A stretch of DNA of 32,335 nt from Propionibacteriaceae bacterium. Lineage in GTDB: Bacteria; Actinomycetota; Actinomycetes; Propionibacteriales; Propionibacteriaceae. Positions within the stretch are counted from its first letter, which is position 1; each line of letters opens with the position of its first letter. Below the pieces are notes generated by a model, which ran no database searches, had not been told where the DNA came from, and saw nothing but the letters and a program-made list of their open reading frames with translations. The translations under genes were made by a program, and so were the position numbers. The DNA lies in contig JAIRZI010000067.1 of the NCBI GenBank assembly GCA_031267295.1, positions 1 to 32,335 on the forward strand, read 5' to 3'. Positions 16,647 through 26,829 of this stretch are shown in pieces.

Positions 16647-17378
16647 TTATGTTTCCTCGAGCGCTAACGCTTCGCTTAAGTCGATATATCCCAGATATAG
16701 TGCCGTACCGATAACCGCGCCTTCGATGCCGCAAGGACGCAAGAGAGCTAATGCAGCGATGTCTGCTAACGAAGCGATACCGCCGCTGGCTATTACTTTT
16801 GCATCGGTCACTGCGCAAACCTCACGAAGTAAGGTGAGGTTTGGCCCTGCCAAAGTGCCATCAGATGCCACATCGGTGATTACAAACCGAGCGCAGCCAA
16901 ACGTCGAGAAACTACTTATCACTTCCAGCGCTGCCGGGCCTTGCGTAACCCAACCTCGACCTACCACTCGTGCGTCTTTCACGTCGATAGCTAAAGCAAT
17001 ACGTTCTGCATACCGCGCGATCATCGCTTGCGTCCATTTAGGATTTTCAATCGCGGCAGTGCCGATATTTACTCGCGCACATCCGGTAGCTAAAGCGGCC
17101 TCTAGCGTGGCATCATCCCTAATTCCCCCTGATACCTCCACTTGCATATTCACCGCTGCGATCACGGCACGCACCACATCCCAAGAATCGGAATCGCCGA
17201 AAGCGCCATCCAGATTCACTAAATGCAACCACTGCGCGCCTGCTCGCTGCCAGCGTAAAGCCGCCGCCACCGGATCGCCAAACTGTTTGGCGGAGTCAGG
17301 GGCACCACGCACCAGTTGTACCGCCTGCCCATGCCGAATATCCACTGCGGGCAACAAAATGAATGGTTCGCTCATCAT
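16647..17378 (-). CDS. hisA: ProFAR isomerase HisA, possibly bifunctional PriA
   Basis: Beta/alpha-barrel isomerase of histidine synthesis (fourth step); the actinobacterial version, PriA, often also performs the TrpF reaction of tryptophan synthesis. 243 residues. Visible: the N-terminal catalytic Asp in LLPAVDIRHGQAVQLVRG, the phosphate loops EVSGGIRDD and VIASGGIAS, the GRGW motif that holds the mobile Arg and Trp of PriA, and the second catalytic Asp in VITDVASDGTLAGPN. Whether TrpF activity is kept cannot be read. The start (ATG 17378, or the next codon) overlaps the hisH stop, with AGGTGA upstream. It is the last gene of the his operon here; hisF is not in the window. Confidence 0.93.
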   Translation of the reverse strand: MMSEPFILLPAVDIRHGQAVQLVRGAPDSAKQFGDPVAAALRWQRAGAQWLHLVNLDGAFGDSDSWDVVRAVIAAVNMQVEVSGGIRDDATLEAALATGCARVNIGTAAIENPKWTQAMIARYAERIALAIDVKDARVVGRGWVTQGPAALEVISSFSTFGCARFVITDVASDGTLAGPNLTLLREVCAVTDAKVIASGGIASLADIAALALLRPCGIEGAVIGTALYLGYIDLSEALALEET

Positions 17379-18064
17379 TCACCTGCGCTGTAGTTACCAG
17401 CAGTTGAGAGTTCATGATTAACACCGCGACTAACTAGCGCTACCCAATTGCTAAGCAGTTTCGCCCCGGCAGCGCCGGACTTTTCTGGATGAAACTGCAC
17501 CCCCCACAGTGCGCCGCGTTCCACTGCTGCCACAAACTTCACACCACCGTGTTCGCCCCAAGTGACTCCCAAGCCGTGCAGTGAACGTAGCGCATAGGAG
17601 TGCAGAAAATAGAACCTTTCGGTTTCCACACCCTTAAACATCTGGGTATCTGCTGCTGCTGTTACAGTGTTCCACCCCATGTGGGGCAACCGAACCGCCG
17701 GTAACTGCTCCACTACGCCCGGCAGCACCCCAACACCAGCAGCGCTCACACCGTGTTCCTTTCCGGCCGTGAACATGATTTGATGTCCCACGCAGATACC
17801 TAACACCGGACGATCGGCAGCTAACCAATCCCGAATCAATTGATAACCAGCGACGGCCTGCAACCCGGCGGCACAGGTTGAGAACGCACCTACTCCCGGC
17901 ACTAGTAAACCACCACAGCCAACTATTGAGCCTGCCGTAGTTCCCAATACCACGTCGGCTCCCACAGCAGCCAACGCCTGACACACCGAATGCAAGTTGC
18001 CAGAACCGTAATCCAACACGGCGATTCGTACAGCGCTCCTAGGTGTTGAAAATGTTTTGTTCAC
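17375..18064 (-). CDS. hisH: Imidazole glycerol phosphate synthase, glutaminase subunit
   Basis: Class I glutamine amidotransferase that supplies ammonia to HisF. 229 residues. Visible: [12 protein letters not shown], the oxyanion segment PGVGAF, the nucleophile elbow GICVGHQ with Cys91, and the His/Glu pair in QFHPEKS. The residue after the elbow Gly is His94, where many HisH proteins have Met. The start is a GTG whose GTGA overlaps the hisB stop; the stop overlaps the hisA start by 4 bp. The cyclase partner HisF must be encoded elsewhere. The first 12 residues precede the conserved core and could be trimmed if a later start is used. Confidence 0.94.
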   Translation of the reverse strand: MNKTFSTPRSAVRIAVLDYGSGNLHSVCQALAAVGADVVLGTTAGSIVGCGGLLVPGVGAFSTCAAGLQAVAGYQLIRDWLAADRPVLGICVGHQIMFTAGKEHGVSAAGVGVLPGVVEQLPAVRLPHMGWNTVTAAADTQMFKGVETERFYFLHSYALRSLHGLGVTWGEHGGVKFVAAVERGALWGVQFHPEKSGAAGAKLLSNWVALVSRGVNHELSTAGNYSAGE

Positions 18065-18669
18065 AACACGCCTTTAGTGCTGGGCACCCAGCTCACTCGA
18101 TTATCCAACTCCAGCGCCGAGCGTAGTGCCCGTGCCAACGCTTTGAACTGCGCTTCGACGATGTGATGCGGTTCTCGACCTGCCAACAGCCGCATATGCA
18201 AACAGATACCGGCATTCATCGCTAAAGATTCTAAAACGTGAGCCGTCATCGATCCGGGGTAAAGTACTCCTTCGCCGCCGATGCGCACATACGCCATCCC
18301 AACGGGTTCACCACTAGCGACACAGTATGCTCGACCCGCCGCGTCTACAACGCAGTGCGCCAGCGCTTCGTCGAGCGGCACCGTGGCTTCTCCAAAACGC
18401 CGAATGCCTTGTTTGTCGCCCAACGCCTCTCGGATTGCTATACCGATAACGATGGCCGCGTCCTCAATACTGTGATGCGAATCGACACCAATATCGCCTT
18501 TGACATCCACTTTGAGATCGATAAGTGAATGTTTTGCAAACGCAGTAAGCATATGGTCATAGAAACCGACGCCAGTAGACACCTCGGCTTGCCCGGTGCC
18601 ATCAAGGTTTAGTGTCACCGCCACCTCGGTTTCGGCAGTTTTGCGTGTCGTTGTTGCACTGCGTGCCAT
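18061..18669 (-). CDS. hisB: Imidazoleglycerol-phosphate dehydratase
   Basis: Mn-dependent dehydratase, sixth step of histidine synthesis. 202 residues, the monofunctional type without a phosphatase domain. Motifs: [15 protein letters not shown], the metal-binding HHSIED, and [16 protein letters not shown] near the C-terminus. A strong GGGAGGAG ribosome-binding site precedes the ATG, whose A is shared with the hisC TGA. It overlaps hisH by 4 bp. Confidence 0.96.
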   Translation of the reverse strand: MARSATTTRKTAETEVAVTLNLDGTGQAEVSTGVGFYDHMLTAFAKHSLIDLKVDVKGDIGVDSHHSIEDAAIVIGIAIREALGDKQGIRRFGEATVPLDEALAHCVVDAAGRAYCVASGEPVGMAYVRIGGEGVLYPGSMTAHVLESLAMNAGICLHMRLLAGREPHHIVEAQFKALARALRSALELDNRVSWVPSTKGVL

Positions 18670-19871
18670 CAGCTCTCTCCTCCCGATCTGTTAAATAGTC
18701 TGTGTAGTAGTTGCCGCGCGGTCGATGGTGTGTCGGAGAGTGTTTCTGGTGGTGGGGTGGGGGCAACTGCCGGTGGTTGCTCTGGTTCCCGTTCCAACAC
18801 CGCTAGTAACGCGGAACGAAACGCGCTCATCTCATCTGGGGTGCCGGCACTCACTCGCAGATAGCCAACCGGTCCGACTTCTCGCACTAGCACTCCCCTG
18901 GCAAGTAATCCTTCCCAGATGGCATGTCGATCATCGAATACGCCAAATAGACAGAAGTTCGCTTCCGAATGGGGCACGTCCAACCCGATGGAGCGTAGCC
19001 AACCTTGCAACGATTGGGTGGCTACTCGAAGCTGCAACACTTGTCGTAACATCTGATCAGCGTTAGCGAGCGCCACTTGAGCCAGTAGCTGCGTTTGTGC
19101 CGATAGGTGGTATGGCAAACGTACGATACGGCAAGCTTCGACCACAGCAGGCGCTGCCGCCAAATAACCCAATCTGCCACCAGCGAATGCAAACGCTTTA
19201 GACATGGTACGGGAGACCACCAGCCGAGAGTGCTTAGCTAGTAACGCCAACGAAGAATCATCCGGGTAGGCCACAAACTCCTGATATGCCTCATCGACTA
19301 TCACAACGGCATCTACTGCGGCACATATCTGATCGATCACTGCCACCGGTATCTGAGTACCTGTCGGATTGTTGGGGTTGGCGATGATCACGACACTCGG
19401 TTGTAACCGATGTATAGCGGCAATGGCGGCGGCCGCATCCAGCCCATAATCGAAACGACGGGGCGCAGTGACGAACTCAGTGTGAGTGTTACGCGCATAC
19501 TCGGCATACATTGAGTAGCTAGGAGTGAAAGTTAAAAGTCGGCGCCCCGGGCCACCAAACGCCTGTAGGATGTGCGTCATCGCTTCATTAGAACCGTTCG
19601 CCGCCCAGATGTTTTCAGCCGTCAGCCCGAACCCCAAATAAGCTGCCAACGCTGCGCTGAGTTCAGTGGCATCCCGATCAGGGTAACGGTTAATGGTATG
19701 AGCCAGTTCGGACACCGCGTCAATCATCTGCGAACGCACTTTGAGACTTAGCGCATACGGATTTTCGTTGGTGTTCAATCGAACTGCCACATCAGGTTGC
19801 GGTGCCCCATAGGGTCGTTGCCCCAGTAGCTCTTCACGAAGTGGAAGTTCCGCCAAAGTTATCTCATTCAC
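18669..19871 (-). CDS. hisC: Histidinol-phosphate aminotransferase with C-terminal extension
   Basis: PLP-dependent class I/II aminotransferase that makes histidinol phosphate from imidazole-acetol phosphate. 400 residues, longer than the usual 350-370. Visible: NTNENPY near 34-40, IANPNNPTG, the Asp of IVDEAYQEF, the PLP lysine in [17 protein letters not shown], and [20 protein letters not shown] near the end. The last 41 residues (about 360-400) form a Pro-rich linker ([11 protein letters not shown]) and a basic tail that are not part of the enzyme fold. The ATG overlaps the hisD stop by 4 bp with GGAGGAGAG upstream; its stop overlaps the hisB start by 1 bp. Confidence 0.95.
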   Translation of the reverse strand: MNEITLAELPLREELLGQRPYGAPQPDVAVRLNTNENPYALSLKVRSQMIDAVSELAHTINRYPDRDATELSAALAAYLGFGLTAENIWAANGSNEAMTHILQAFGGPGRRLLTFTPSYSMYAEYARNTHTEFVTAPRRFDYGLDAAAAIAAIHRLQPSVVIIANPNNPTGTQIPVAVIDQICAAVDAVVIVDEAYQEFVAYPDDSSLALLAKHSRLVVSRTMSKAFAFAGGRLGYLAAAPAVVEACRIVRLPYHLSAQTQLLAQVALANADQMLRQVLQLRVATQSLQGWLRSIGLDVPHSEANFCLFGVFDDRHAIWEGLLARGVLVREVGPVGYLRVSAGTPDEMSAFRSALLAVLEREPEQPPAVAPTPPPETLSDTPSTARQLLHRLFNRSGGES

Positions 19872-21175
19872 TGCTCTCCTCCAACCCGCAGTGCAATAGC
19901 CGCCCGATGACCAGGTAGTCCTTCTGCAGCGGCAAACTCTTTGATACTTTCACCGATAGCGCTAAGTCCACTGGTGTCGTATTCGATATAGTGCATGGCT
20001 TTCAAGTAACTACGCGCCGTTAGCCCAGACGAGAATCGCGCGGTGCCGGAAGTGGGCAACACATGCGTGGAACCGGCGGAGTAATCACCGAGCGGCACCG
20101 GAGAATACGGACCGATGAACACTGCGCCGGCGTTGCGCACCAGTAGCGCATCGGCCTTAGCATTCGCCGTCTGCACTTCTAAATGTTCCGCAGCGTAGGC
20201 GTTCACCACACTCAACGCCTGATCGTGCTCATCTACCAAAATCACCGCTGATTGTTTTCCAGTAAGCGAGCGCGCCAAACGCTTAGCCAAAGGGTTTTCG
20301 GCTAACTGCGTCACTATCTCGGCGTTAACGCACTGTGCGAATGACTCCGATTCAGTTACCAACACCGCCGCCGCCATCGGGTCATGCTCCGCTTGGCTTA
20401 TGAGGTCTGCTGCCACCCAAGCAGGGTTCGCAGTTTCATCCGCCCAAACGCATATCTCTGACGGTCCCGCCTCGGCATCGATACCGACAACACCACGCAG
20501 ATAGCGTTTCGCCGCGCTCACATAGACGTTTCCCGGCCCAGCGATCATATCCACTCGCGGACACTCCGCCACCCCATAAGCGAACATAGCTATAGCTTGT
20601 GCCCCCCCGATCGCGTACACCTCGGCGATGTCGAGCAGTGCGCAGGCCGCCAAAATAGTTGGGTGCGGCAACCCGCCGTAGGCAAGCTGTGGCGGTGATG
20701 CCAGTGCGATAGTCGGCACTCCAGCGGCGAGTGCGGGGATGGCGTTATGTAGCACTGAAGAAGCCAACGGCGCTAACCCACCCGGCACGTATAACCCGAC
20801 GCGCTGTACCGGCAGGATACGATAACCGACATGCGCGCCAGTTGCTAACGATACTTCGCGGTAACCAGTGTCGGTCTCTAACGCAGTAGCTACCGTTTTG
20901 CGGCGCGCTATAGCCACTTCCAGAGCGGTTCGCAGCGCCGGGGTCAACCCAGCAAGCGCTTTAGCGATGGCGTGAGCTGGAACCCGCAACTGCTCCGGTG
21001 CCACTTGGTCGAAACGCATTGAGAACTCGCGTAATGCTACGCTACCGCGCTGCCGCACCGCTTCACAGATCGGCACCACGGTAGCCAGCGCTGCCGCCAC
21101 ATCGAACTCCGCTCTGGGCAGCACAGTACACAGATCGTTATATGCCCTGCCGCGCAGATCAATGGTTCTTAACAC
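19868..21175 (-). CDS. hisD: Histidinol dehydrogenase
   Basis: Zn- and NAD-dependent enzyme for the last two steps of histidine synthesis. 435 residues, normal length. Motifs: [53 protein letters not shown], the catalytic and metal region ISQAEHDP, and AEHLEV. The start is a GTG at 21173-21175; it has no ribosome-binding site, but TAGAAT lies exactly 7 bp before it, suggesting a leaderless mRNA. It is the first gene of the his operon; every later his gene overlaps its neighbour. Confidence 0.96.
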   Translation of the reverse strand: MLRTIDLRGRAYNDLCTVLPRAEFDVAAALATVVPICEAVRQRGSVALREFSMRFDQVAPEQLRVPAHAIAKALAGLTPALRTALEVAIARRKTVATALETDTGYREVSLATGAHVGYRILPVQRVGLYVPGGLAPLASSVLHNAIPALAAGVPTIALASPPQLAYGGLPHPTILAACALLDIAEVYAIGGAQAIAMFAYGVAECPRVDMIAGPGNVYVSAAKRYLRGVVGIDAEAGPSEICVWADETANPAWVAADLISQAEHDPMAAAVLVTESESFAQCVNAEIVTQLAENPLAKRLARSLTGKQSAVILVDEHDQALSVVNAYAAEHLEVQTANAKADALLVRNAGAVFIGPYSPVPLGDYSAGSTHVLPTSGTARFSSGLTARSYLKAMHYIEYDTSGLSAIGESIKEFAAAEGLPGHRAAIALRVGGEQ

Positions 21176-21182
21176 CTAAGCG

Positions 21183-21188
21183 ATTCTA
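21183..21188 (-). promoter_or_regulatory. Predicted -10 element for a leaderless his operon transcript
   Basis: TAGAAT on the minus strand, followed by 7 nt and the hisD GTG. It lies in the 28-bp gap after the membrane-protein gene. The hexamer matches the consensus at five of six bases and hisD lacks a Shine-Dalgarno sequence. Confidence 0.45.
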
Positions 21189-21203
21189 CCGGCTCCGGCG
21201 CAG

Positions 21204-21710
21204 TTACTCAGACGCATCCACCAGATCGGTGTCTCCACGCTCAAACGTTGCGTAAAGCGCCACTGGTACTAAAGCGCCAAACGGCCAAGGCAACAGTGCC
21301 GCCATGGTATGCAGTGTGAAATCAACCGGCACCTTATCGCCGGGCTGTGCCGCCGCCATCCGAGCTGCAAACCCCGACGGCCCGAGCAGCACCCCCACTT
21401 GCCAACAGACAACAGCAGCCACCAATCCCACTGCGGCAGCAAGTAGTGCCACCCACCAACCAATACGACGAAACAATGCCCACGTCAACGACCCTAAAAG
21501 TATCCCCAGAATCAATCCGGTGAACACATACCACACGTCTATAGCGAAAAGCTGCGATAAACCCCGTTCCGTGATCACTGCCCCGCCATCTGCGCCGATG
21601 GTGTACTCCTGCACCACAGTAGCCGAGTGCCATATCAGCCCACCTAAAGCAGCCGAGAACAAACATGTGCCAGCGAGCACTCCGATTCGGGCACGCACAG
21701 TCAGTCTCAT
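21204..21710 (-). CDS. Small membrane protein, four predicted helices, function unknown
   Basis: I cannot assign a function. The 168-residue protein has four hydrophobic segments: IGVLAGTCLFSAALGGLIWHS, VWYVFTGLILGILLGSLTWAL, WWVALLAAAVGLVAAVVCW and MAALLPWPFGALVPVALYATF. The loop between helices 1 and 2 (about 45 residues apart) probably faces outside; the C-terminus is acidic. It resembles the short DUF2567-like membrane proteins of actinobacteria, a tentative comparison. I chose ATG 21710: TAGAGT lies 7 bp upstream, fitting a leaderless start; a GTG eight codons earlier has no support. It lies between dnaE1 and hisD. Confidence 0.72.
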   Translation of the reverse strand: MRLTVRARIGVLAGTCLFSAALGGLIWHSATVVQEYTIGADGGAVITERGLSQLFAIDVWYVFTGLILGILLGSLTWALFRRIGWWVALLAAAVGLVAAVVCWQVGVLLGPSGFAARMAAAQPGDKVPVDFTLHTMAALLPWPFGALVPVALYATFERGDTDLVDASE

Positions 21711-21717
21711 ATTCTTA

Positions 21718-21723
21718 ACTCTA
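21718..21723 (-). promoter_or_regulatory. Predicted -10 element for the leaderless membrane-protein mRNA
   Basis: TAGAGT on the minus strand, followed by 7 nt and the ATG at 21710. It has the same spacing as in front of hisD and the MBL hydrolase. No clear -35 element. Confidence 0.35.
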
Positions 21724-21817
21724 GCGTTCCTCACTTAGTGAAGTTTTGCCGAAACGAGTCAAGGTTCGTATTTTGAGCCTAAAAAATAATGCAACAAGCT
21801 GTGGATATTTTGAGATT

Positions 21818-24800
21818 TCAGACGCACCCCGGCCCTAGCAACACCTTTAATTCGCTCAGCAGTTCCTCGGAGACGTTTACTCGAATTGACTCGTTCAGTT
21901 GTAACGTAATCGCTTTAGCGCCGTCGTTCAACCGCACCAGCACCTCCGCCGCTCCGGGATGGCGACCCAAAATAATTTTCAATTCTTGCACTGTTTTTGG
22001 AGTGCACCGCGCGGCACGCAGTGTGATAGTGAATGGCCGATCCTCGAATGAACCAATATCAACCGCTTTCACTGAACGCGCTCGAACCTCCACCCTATCG
22101 TCTCGGTGATAGATAGTACCGCTAATCTGCACCACGGCATCTTGTACCACCACTTCGCCGTCGATTTCGAAAACTTTGGGGAACACCGCCACCCCCACCT
22201 GACCATGCCGGTCGTCAAGATCGATGATGGCGTATAACCCGCCCTGTTTCGTCTGTTTGCGTTGCGGCGGGTTACATATCTGACCACATACGCTCACCCG
22301 GGCACCGTCGTCCAACCTGTCAAGTTGATCTACCGTATGGGTGCGATAAGCCGTCAATACATGGTCTAGCCCAGCGAGCAGATGGTCAGAGATCTGCAAC
22401 CCCAACATCTCCCGCTCAAAAGCGAGTTTGGTGCGCCGATCCCACTCGGCAATCTCCACAATCTCCGGGTACTGGCTACCGCCCTGCGAAGCCTTTCCTC
22501 CGAACAGGTCGCCTTGTCCGAACTCTTCGCTGCGTTTTGTCAGCGTCATAGAATCGACGACTTCCATAAAAATATTCACCAAAGTGCGCCGGTGGTATCC
22601 CAACGAATCAAAAGCTCCAGATTTGATGAGCGCCTCAATAACCCGCTTGTTACAAGCGCTGGCCGGCACTTTTTCCATGAAATCGTAGAAACCGGTCGCT
22701 ATCCCCGACTTACTGCGGGCACGCAACATATCAGTCACCACGCCTTCTCCGACACCTTTGATGGCCGAAAGACCGAAGCGAATGTTACTACCCACGGCGG
22801 CGAAGCGTTGTACGGATTCGTTCACATCCGGTTGCAGCACTTTGATACCCATACGACGGCACTCGTTTAGATAACTGGTTAAACGATCCCGGTTGCCTTT
22901 CACCGACTCCAGTAACGCCGCCATGAACTCCACCGGATAATGCGCTTTCAGATACGCCGTCCAGTAGGAGATAAAGGCGTAAGCAACCGAGTGTGATTTA
23001 TTGAAAGCATAAAGCGCAAACGGTACCAGCACTTCCCATAGTGCGTCGATAGCGTGCTTTTTATAGCCGTTGGCCAACATAGCGGCAACGAACGGCTCAT
23101 GCTCTCTTTCCAGCGCCGCTTGATCTTTCTTCCCCATCACTTTGCGCAGTTTATCGGCTCGCCCCATTGAGTATCCGGCTACCCGCTGGGCGATCTGCAT
23201 CACCTGTTCCTGATAGACGACCAACCCATACGTCGGCTCCAAAATATCCTTAAAAACTTCCGAGAAATCCGGGTGAATCAACGTGATGGCCTGTTCGCCA
23301 CGCTTCCGAGCAGCGTAACTGGTGTGCGCATTCTGTCCCATCGGCCCGGGGCGATACAGCGCAATAACAGCGGTGATGTCATCGAAAGTATCGGCTTGCA
23401 TATCGCGCATCAACGCCTGAATACCATCAGAGTCCATCTGGAAAATACCCAGCGCATTACCTTCTCGTAGCAGTTGGTAAGTGGCAGGATCGCTCGGATC
23501 GCGCATCAGTTCATCGAGGTCGATCACCTCACCGGTGTTGAGACGAATGTTCTCCAACGTGTCCGATAACATCGATAGGTTACGCAACCCCAAAAAGTCC
23601 ATTTTCACCAGCCCGAGGGCTTCGGCGCTGTGATAGTCGAACTGCGTGATGATCGCACCGTCTTTGTCGCGGCGCATAATCGGTATCACGTCCTCAAACG
23701 GTGCGCTGGACATAATAACCCCAGCGGCGTGTACTCCCCAGTTGCGTTTCAACCCTTCCAACCCCAATGCGATGTCTAACACCTGCTGATAATTGGGGCT
23801 AGATTCAACCAATTCTCTAAATGGGGCGGCATCTCGGTAATACTCCGAATCCGGGTTTACCATATCGGCCAACATGATGTGCACGCCTTGCGCACCGTCG
23901 GGCATCTCTTTGGAGAGCCGATCTCCGGTGGACACCGGTTCCCCAAGGATGCGTGCAGAATCCTGCACCGCTTGCTTGGATTGAATACGGCCAAAGGTGA
24001 CGATCTGAGCGACGTGATCGCTACCGTATTTCTCTGTCACGTACTCGATGACTTCTCCGCGACGGCGATCATCGAAGTCAATATCGAAGTCGGGCAGTGA
24101 GGGTCGTTCGGGGTTGAGAAACCGCTCAAACAGTAACCCAAACCGTAGCGGATCCACATCGGTGATACGCATCGCATAAGCCACTAAAGAACCCGCGCCC
24201 GAACCCCGACCTGGTCCCACCCAAATCCCTTGTGACTTTGCCCATCGCACATAGTCGGAAACTACTAGGAAGTACCCGGCATAGTGCTTCTGCACAATCA
24301 CGTCGAGTTCATACTCGACACGCTCTAATATTTCGGCTGATAACGCTGATCCGAACCGTTCCTCCAGCCCAGCGAACGCCTCATGGCGCAACCAACTCTC
24401 CTCCGTTTCACCCGTTGGCAAAACCGGGCGCGGCATGTAACGTCCCTCTTCTTCGATGAAGCGCGCATCGCAGCGTTCAGCGATGGCCAAAGTGTTGTCG
24501 CAAGCTTCTTCTTGCCCAACAAAGATACTGCGCATCTGAGCTGAGGTTTTAAGGTAAAACTCCTGGGCATCGAATCGGAACCGGTTGGTGTCAGAACGTA
24601 GCGCATTGGACTGTACGCACAACAGATCATCATGCACCTGCGCATCCGCCGCTTTCACATAGTGCAGATCGTTGGTGGCCACTAACGGCGCGCCGATGGC
24701 TTTAGCGATTTTCAACAGGTCATCGCGGGTGCGGTTTTCGATTGGAAGCCCATGATCCATCAACTCTACGAAAAGGTTTTCTCGCCCAAAAATATCTTGA

Positions 24801-25321
24801 AATTCACTCGCCGAAGATAACGCATCTTGATACTTGCCTGCACGCAGTTTGGTGGCCACCTCGCCTGATGGGCAACCCGTAGTGGCGATGATTCCGGCGT
24901 GATAGCGCTGTAACAGTTCCCGATCAACCCGCGGTTTATAAAATACCCCTTCCAAACTGGCCTTAGAAGCCAACCGGAACAAGTTCAACATTCCCTCAGT
25001 GTTCTCCGCCCACATGGTCATATGGGTGTACGCTCCTTTGGCGGACACGTCGTCACCGCTGCCGTCTCCCCACTGCACTCGCACTCGCTCAAAGCGGGAT
25101 GTCTGGGGTGTCACATATGCTTCCAAGCCGATGATCGGCTTGATACCCGTTTGTTGGCATAGTTTGTAAAAATCATAGGCACCAAACATGTTGCCGTGAT
25201 CGGTGATAGCCAACGCCGGCATTCCTTGTGCGGCAGCGGCGGCTATCAACTGTTCCGGGCGCGCGGCACCGTCAAGCATTGAGTAATCTGTGTGATTATG
25301 CAGGTGTACGAAGTTGGGCAC
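21818..25321 (-). CDS. dnaE: DNA polymerase III alpha subunit DnaE1
   Basis: Replicative C-family DNA polymerase. 1167 residues, normal length. The N-terminal PHP domain keeps a full set of metal ligands: H8, H10, D17, H42, E67, H100, C150, D218 and H220, so it may have the PHP 3'-5' proofreading activity known in M. tuberculosis DnaE1. The catalytic palm shows GPGRGSGAGSLVAY and PDFDIDFDD with the active-site aspartates. Helix-hairpin-helix and C-terminal OB-fold regions follow (VSVCGQICNPPQRKQTKQGG). The start is a GTG with AAAGGGG six bases upstream, and a TAGAAT at 25361-25356 could be its -10 element. It lies downstream of gltD, 53 bp away. Confidence 0.96.
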   Translation of the reverse strand: MPNFVHLHNHTDYSMLDGAARPEQLIAAAAAQGMPALAITDHGNMFGAYDFYKLCQQTGIKPIIGLEAYVTPQTSRFERVRVQWGDGSGDDVSAKGAYTHMTMWAENTEGMLNLFRLASKASLEGVFYKPRVDRELLQRYHAGIIATTGCPSGEVATKLRAGKYQDALSSASEFQDIFGRENLFVELMDHGLPIENRTRDDLLKIAKAIGAPLVATNDLHYVKAADAQVHDDLLCVQSNALRSDTNRFRFDAQEFYLKTSAQMRSIFVGQEEACDNTLAIAERCDARFIEEEGRYMPRPVLPTGETEESWLRHEAFAGLEERFGSALSAEILERVEYELDVIVQKHYAGYFLVVSDYVRWAKSQGIWVGPGRGSGAGSLVAYAMRITDVDPLRFGLLFERFLNPERPSLPDFDIDFDDRRRGEVIEYVTEKYGSDHVAQIVTFGRIQSKQAVQDSARILGEPVSTGDRLSKEMPDGAQGVHIMLADMVNPDSEYYRDAAPFRELVESSPNYQQVLDIALGLEGLKRNWGVHAAGVIMSSAPFEDVIPIMRRDKDGAIITQFDYHSAEALGLVKMDFLGLRNLSMLSDTLENIRLNTGEVIDLDELMRDPSDPATYQLLREGNALGIFQMDSDGIQALMRDMQADTFDDITAVIALYRPGPMGQNAHTSYAARKRGEQAITLIHPDFSEVFKDILEPTYGLVVYQEQVMQIAQRVAGYSMGRADKLRKVMGKKDQAALEREHEPFVAAMLANGYKKHAIDALWEVLVPFALYAFNKSHSVAYAFISYWTAYLKAHYPVEFMAALLESVKGNRDRLTSYLNECRRMGIKVLQPDVNESVQRFAAVGSNIRFGLSAIKGVGEGVVTDMLRARSKSGIATGFYDFMEKVPASACNKRVIEALIKSGAFDSLGYHRRTLVNIFMEVVDSMTLTKRSEEFGQGDLFGGKASQGGSQYPEIVEIAEWDRRTKLAFEREMLGLQISDHLLAGLDHVLTAYRTHTVDQLDRLDDGARVSVCGQICNPPQRKQTKQGGLYAIIDLDDRHGQVGVAVFPKVFEIDGEVVVQDAVVQISGTIYHRDDRVEVRARSVKAVDIGSFEDRPFTITLRAARCTPKTVQELKIILGRHPGAAEVLVRLNDGAKAITLQLNESIRVNVSEELLSELKVLLGPGCV

Positions 25322-25355
25322 ACCGCACCCCTTTCAAACGTTGACGATTTTGCCG

Positions 25356-25361
25356 ATTCTA
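25356..25361 (-). promoter_or_regulatory. Predicted -10 element of dnaE1
   Basis: TAGAAT on the minus strand in the 53-bp gtlD-dnaE1 gap (gltD ends at 25375). TTGAGT lies 19 bp further upstream, inside gltD, and may be the -35 element. The predicted leader is about 28 nt. Confidence 0.35.
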
Positions 25362-25374
25362 CTCGGAAACTACG

Positions 25375-26829
25375 CTATCGACTCAAAGGACGCGCGGCGG
25401 GAACGATAGGTTTCGGCAGTGTGCTCACACTCCCCTTAAGGAAAGCGTCCACCCCATTCGCACAACTGCGACCTTCAGCTATCGCCCACACGATAAGCGA
25501 TTGCCCTCGACCGCAGTCACCACAAGCGAAAACACCCGGCATACTGGTCTGAAAATCAGCGGTGCGCACGATAGCCCCTCTAGCGTCTAGCTCTAACCCC
25601 AACTCGTCGACAAGACCGGTGCGCTGCGGCCCGGTAAACCCCATCGCTAACAACACCAGTTCCGCCGGCATGGTGCGAGTGGTTCCCGGGATGGGAGCAA
25701 GCGCGTTATCGACATCGGTGATCTCGATGGCGTTTACTTGCCCATTTTCTCCCAAAAATCGAGTTGTAGATACCGAGTAAAGCCGAACGCCACCCTCCTG
25801 GTGCGCACTAGCCACTCGGTAAATGGTGGGGTAAAGCGGCCACGGTTGATTTGCGGGGCGTTGTTCGGACGGACGCGCCATGATCTCTAAGCTGCTGACG
25901 CTAGCCGCACCTTGGCGAACTGCGGTACCAACGCAGTCAGCTCCAGTGTCGCCACCACCGATCACCACTACATGCTTCCCCCGGGCATCGATAGTTGATG
26001 GTGCTGCACTCGTCAGCGCCTTGGTGGCCGCCGACAGATACTCCACAGCTTGATGAACGCCGGTAAACTCACGCCCTGGCACTACAAGATCACGCGGTTG
26101 GGTGGCACCGATGGCCAGTACTACCGCGTCGAAACGTTGCGTTAGCTGTTTTCCAGTGATGTCAACTCCAATATCAACATCGGTCTTGAAAGTGGTACCT
26201 TCCAAAGCCATCTGTTTCAATCTGCGATCTAACACCGTTTTTTCCAGCTTGAAGTTCGGGATGCCATAGCGCAGTAAACCACCGATAGCGTCAGCACGCT
26301 CATAGACCACCACAGTATGCCCGGCACGAGTGAGTTGTTGCGCAACCGCCAGACCAGCCGGGCCGGAACCAACCACAGCGATAGTTTGTAACGAATGCCA
26401 ATCGGGGCTAACCGGTTCTACGCGCAGATCAGCCCAAGCTCGGTCAATGATAGCCGCTTCAATATTTTTGACCGTAACTGGTTCACGCACCGCACCTAAC
26501 ACACAGGCGGCTTCGCAGAGTGCGGGACAAAGCCTTGCGGTAAACTCTGGAAAGTTGTTTGTGGCGTGCAATCGGTCAGCGGCAACTTGCCACTCGTCTC
26601 GCCATACCAAATCGTTCCATTCTGGTATCAAATTGCCCAGTGGACAAGAGAAGTGACAGAAAGGTACACCACAATCCATACAGCGACTTGCCTGTGCCGT
26701 GATAAACGGCAACACCGCAGCCCCTAAAGTACCGGGATACACCTCTGACCAGTCAGTAATGCGCTCGCACACTAAACGTTGCTCGGCCACCTGACGAGCT
26801 ACTTTCATAAACCCCTGTGGATCAGCCAC
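25375..26829 (-). CDS. gltD: Glutamate synthase small subunit
   Basis: NADPH-binding flavoprotein subunit of glutamate synthase; passes electrons to GltB. 484 residues, normal length. The N-terminal iron-sulfur cysteines are C50, C53, C58 and C62, and C101, C105 and C109. FAD-binding [15 protein letters not shown] and NADPH-binding [21 protein letters not shown] follow, and the C-terminal [23 protein letters not shown] completes the flavin site. The GTG start overlaps the gltB stop by 8 bp with GGAGG upstream, so the two subunits are translationally coupled. Confidence 0.96.
   Translation of the reverse strand: MADPQGFMKVARQVAEQRLVCERITDWSEVYPGTLGAAVLPFITAQASRCMDCGVPFCHFSCPLGNLIPEWNDLVWRDEWQVAADRLHATNNFPEFTARLCPALCEAACVLGAVREPVTVKNIEAAIIDRAWADLRVEPVSPDWHSLQTIAVVGSGPAGLAVAQQLTRAGHTVVVYERADAIGGLLRYGIPNFKLEKTVLDRRLKQMALEGTTFKTDVDIGVDITGKQLTQRFDAVVLAIGATQPRDLVVPGREFTGVHQAVEYLSAATKALTSAAPSTIDARGKHVVVIGGGDTGADCVGTAVRQGAASVSSLEIMARPSEQRPANQPWPLYPTIYRVASAHQEGGVRLYSVSTTRFLGENGQVNAIEITDVDNALAPIPGTTRTMPAELVLLAMGFTGPQRTGLVDELGLELDARGAIVRTADFQTSMPGVFACGDCGRGQSLIVWAIAEGRSCANGVDAFLKGSVSTLPKPIVPAARPLSR

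Noticed and set aside
16726-17421. 231-codon plus-strand frame opposite hisA
   Set aside because: Antisense shadow of hisA; composition is Ala/Ser/Thr/Pro-rich and no motif is present.
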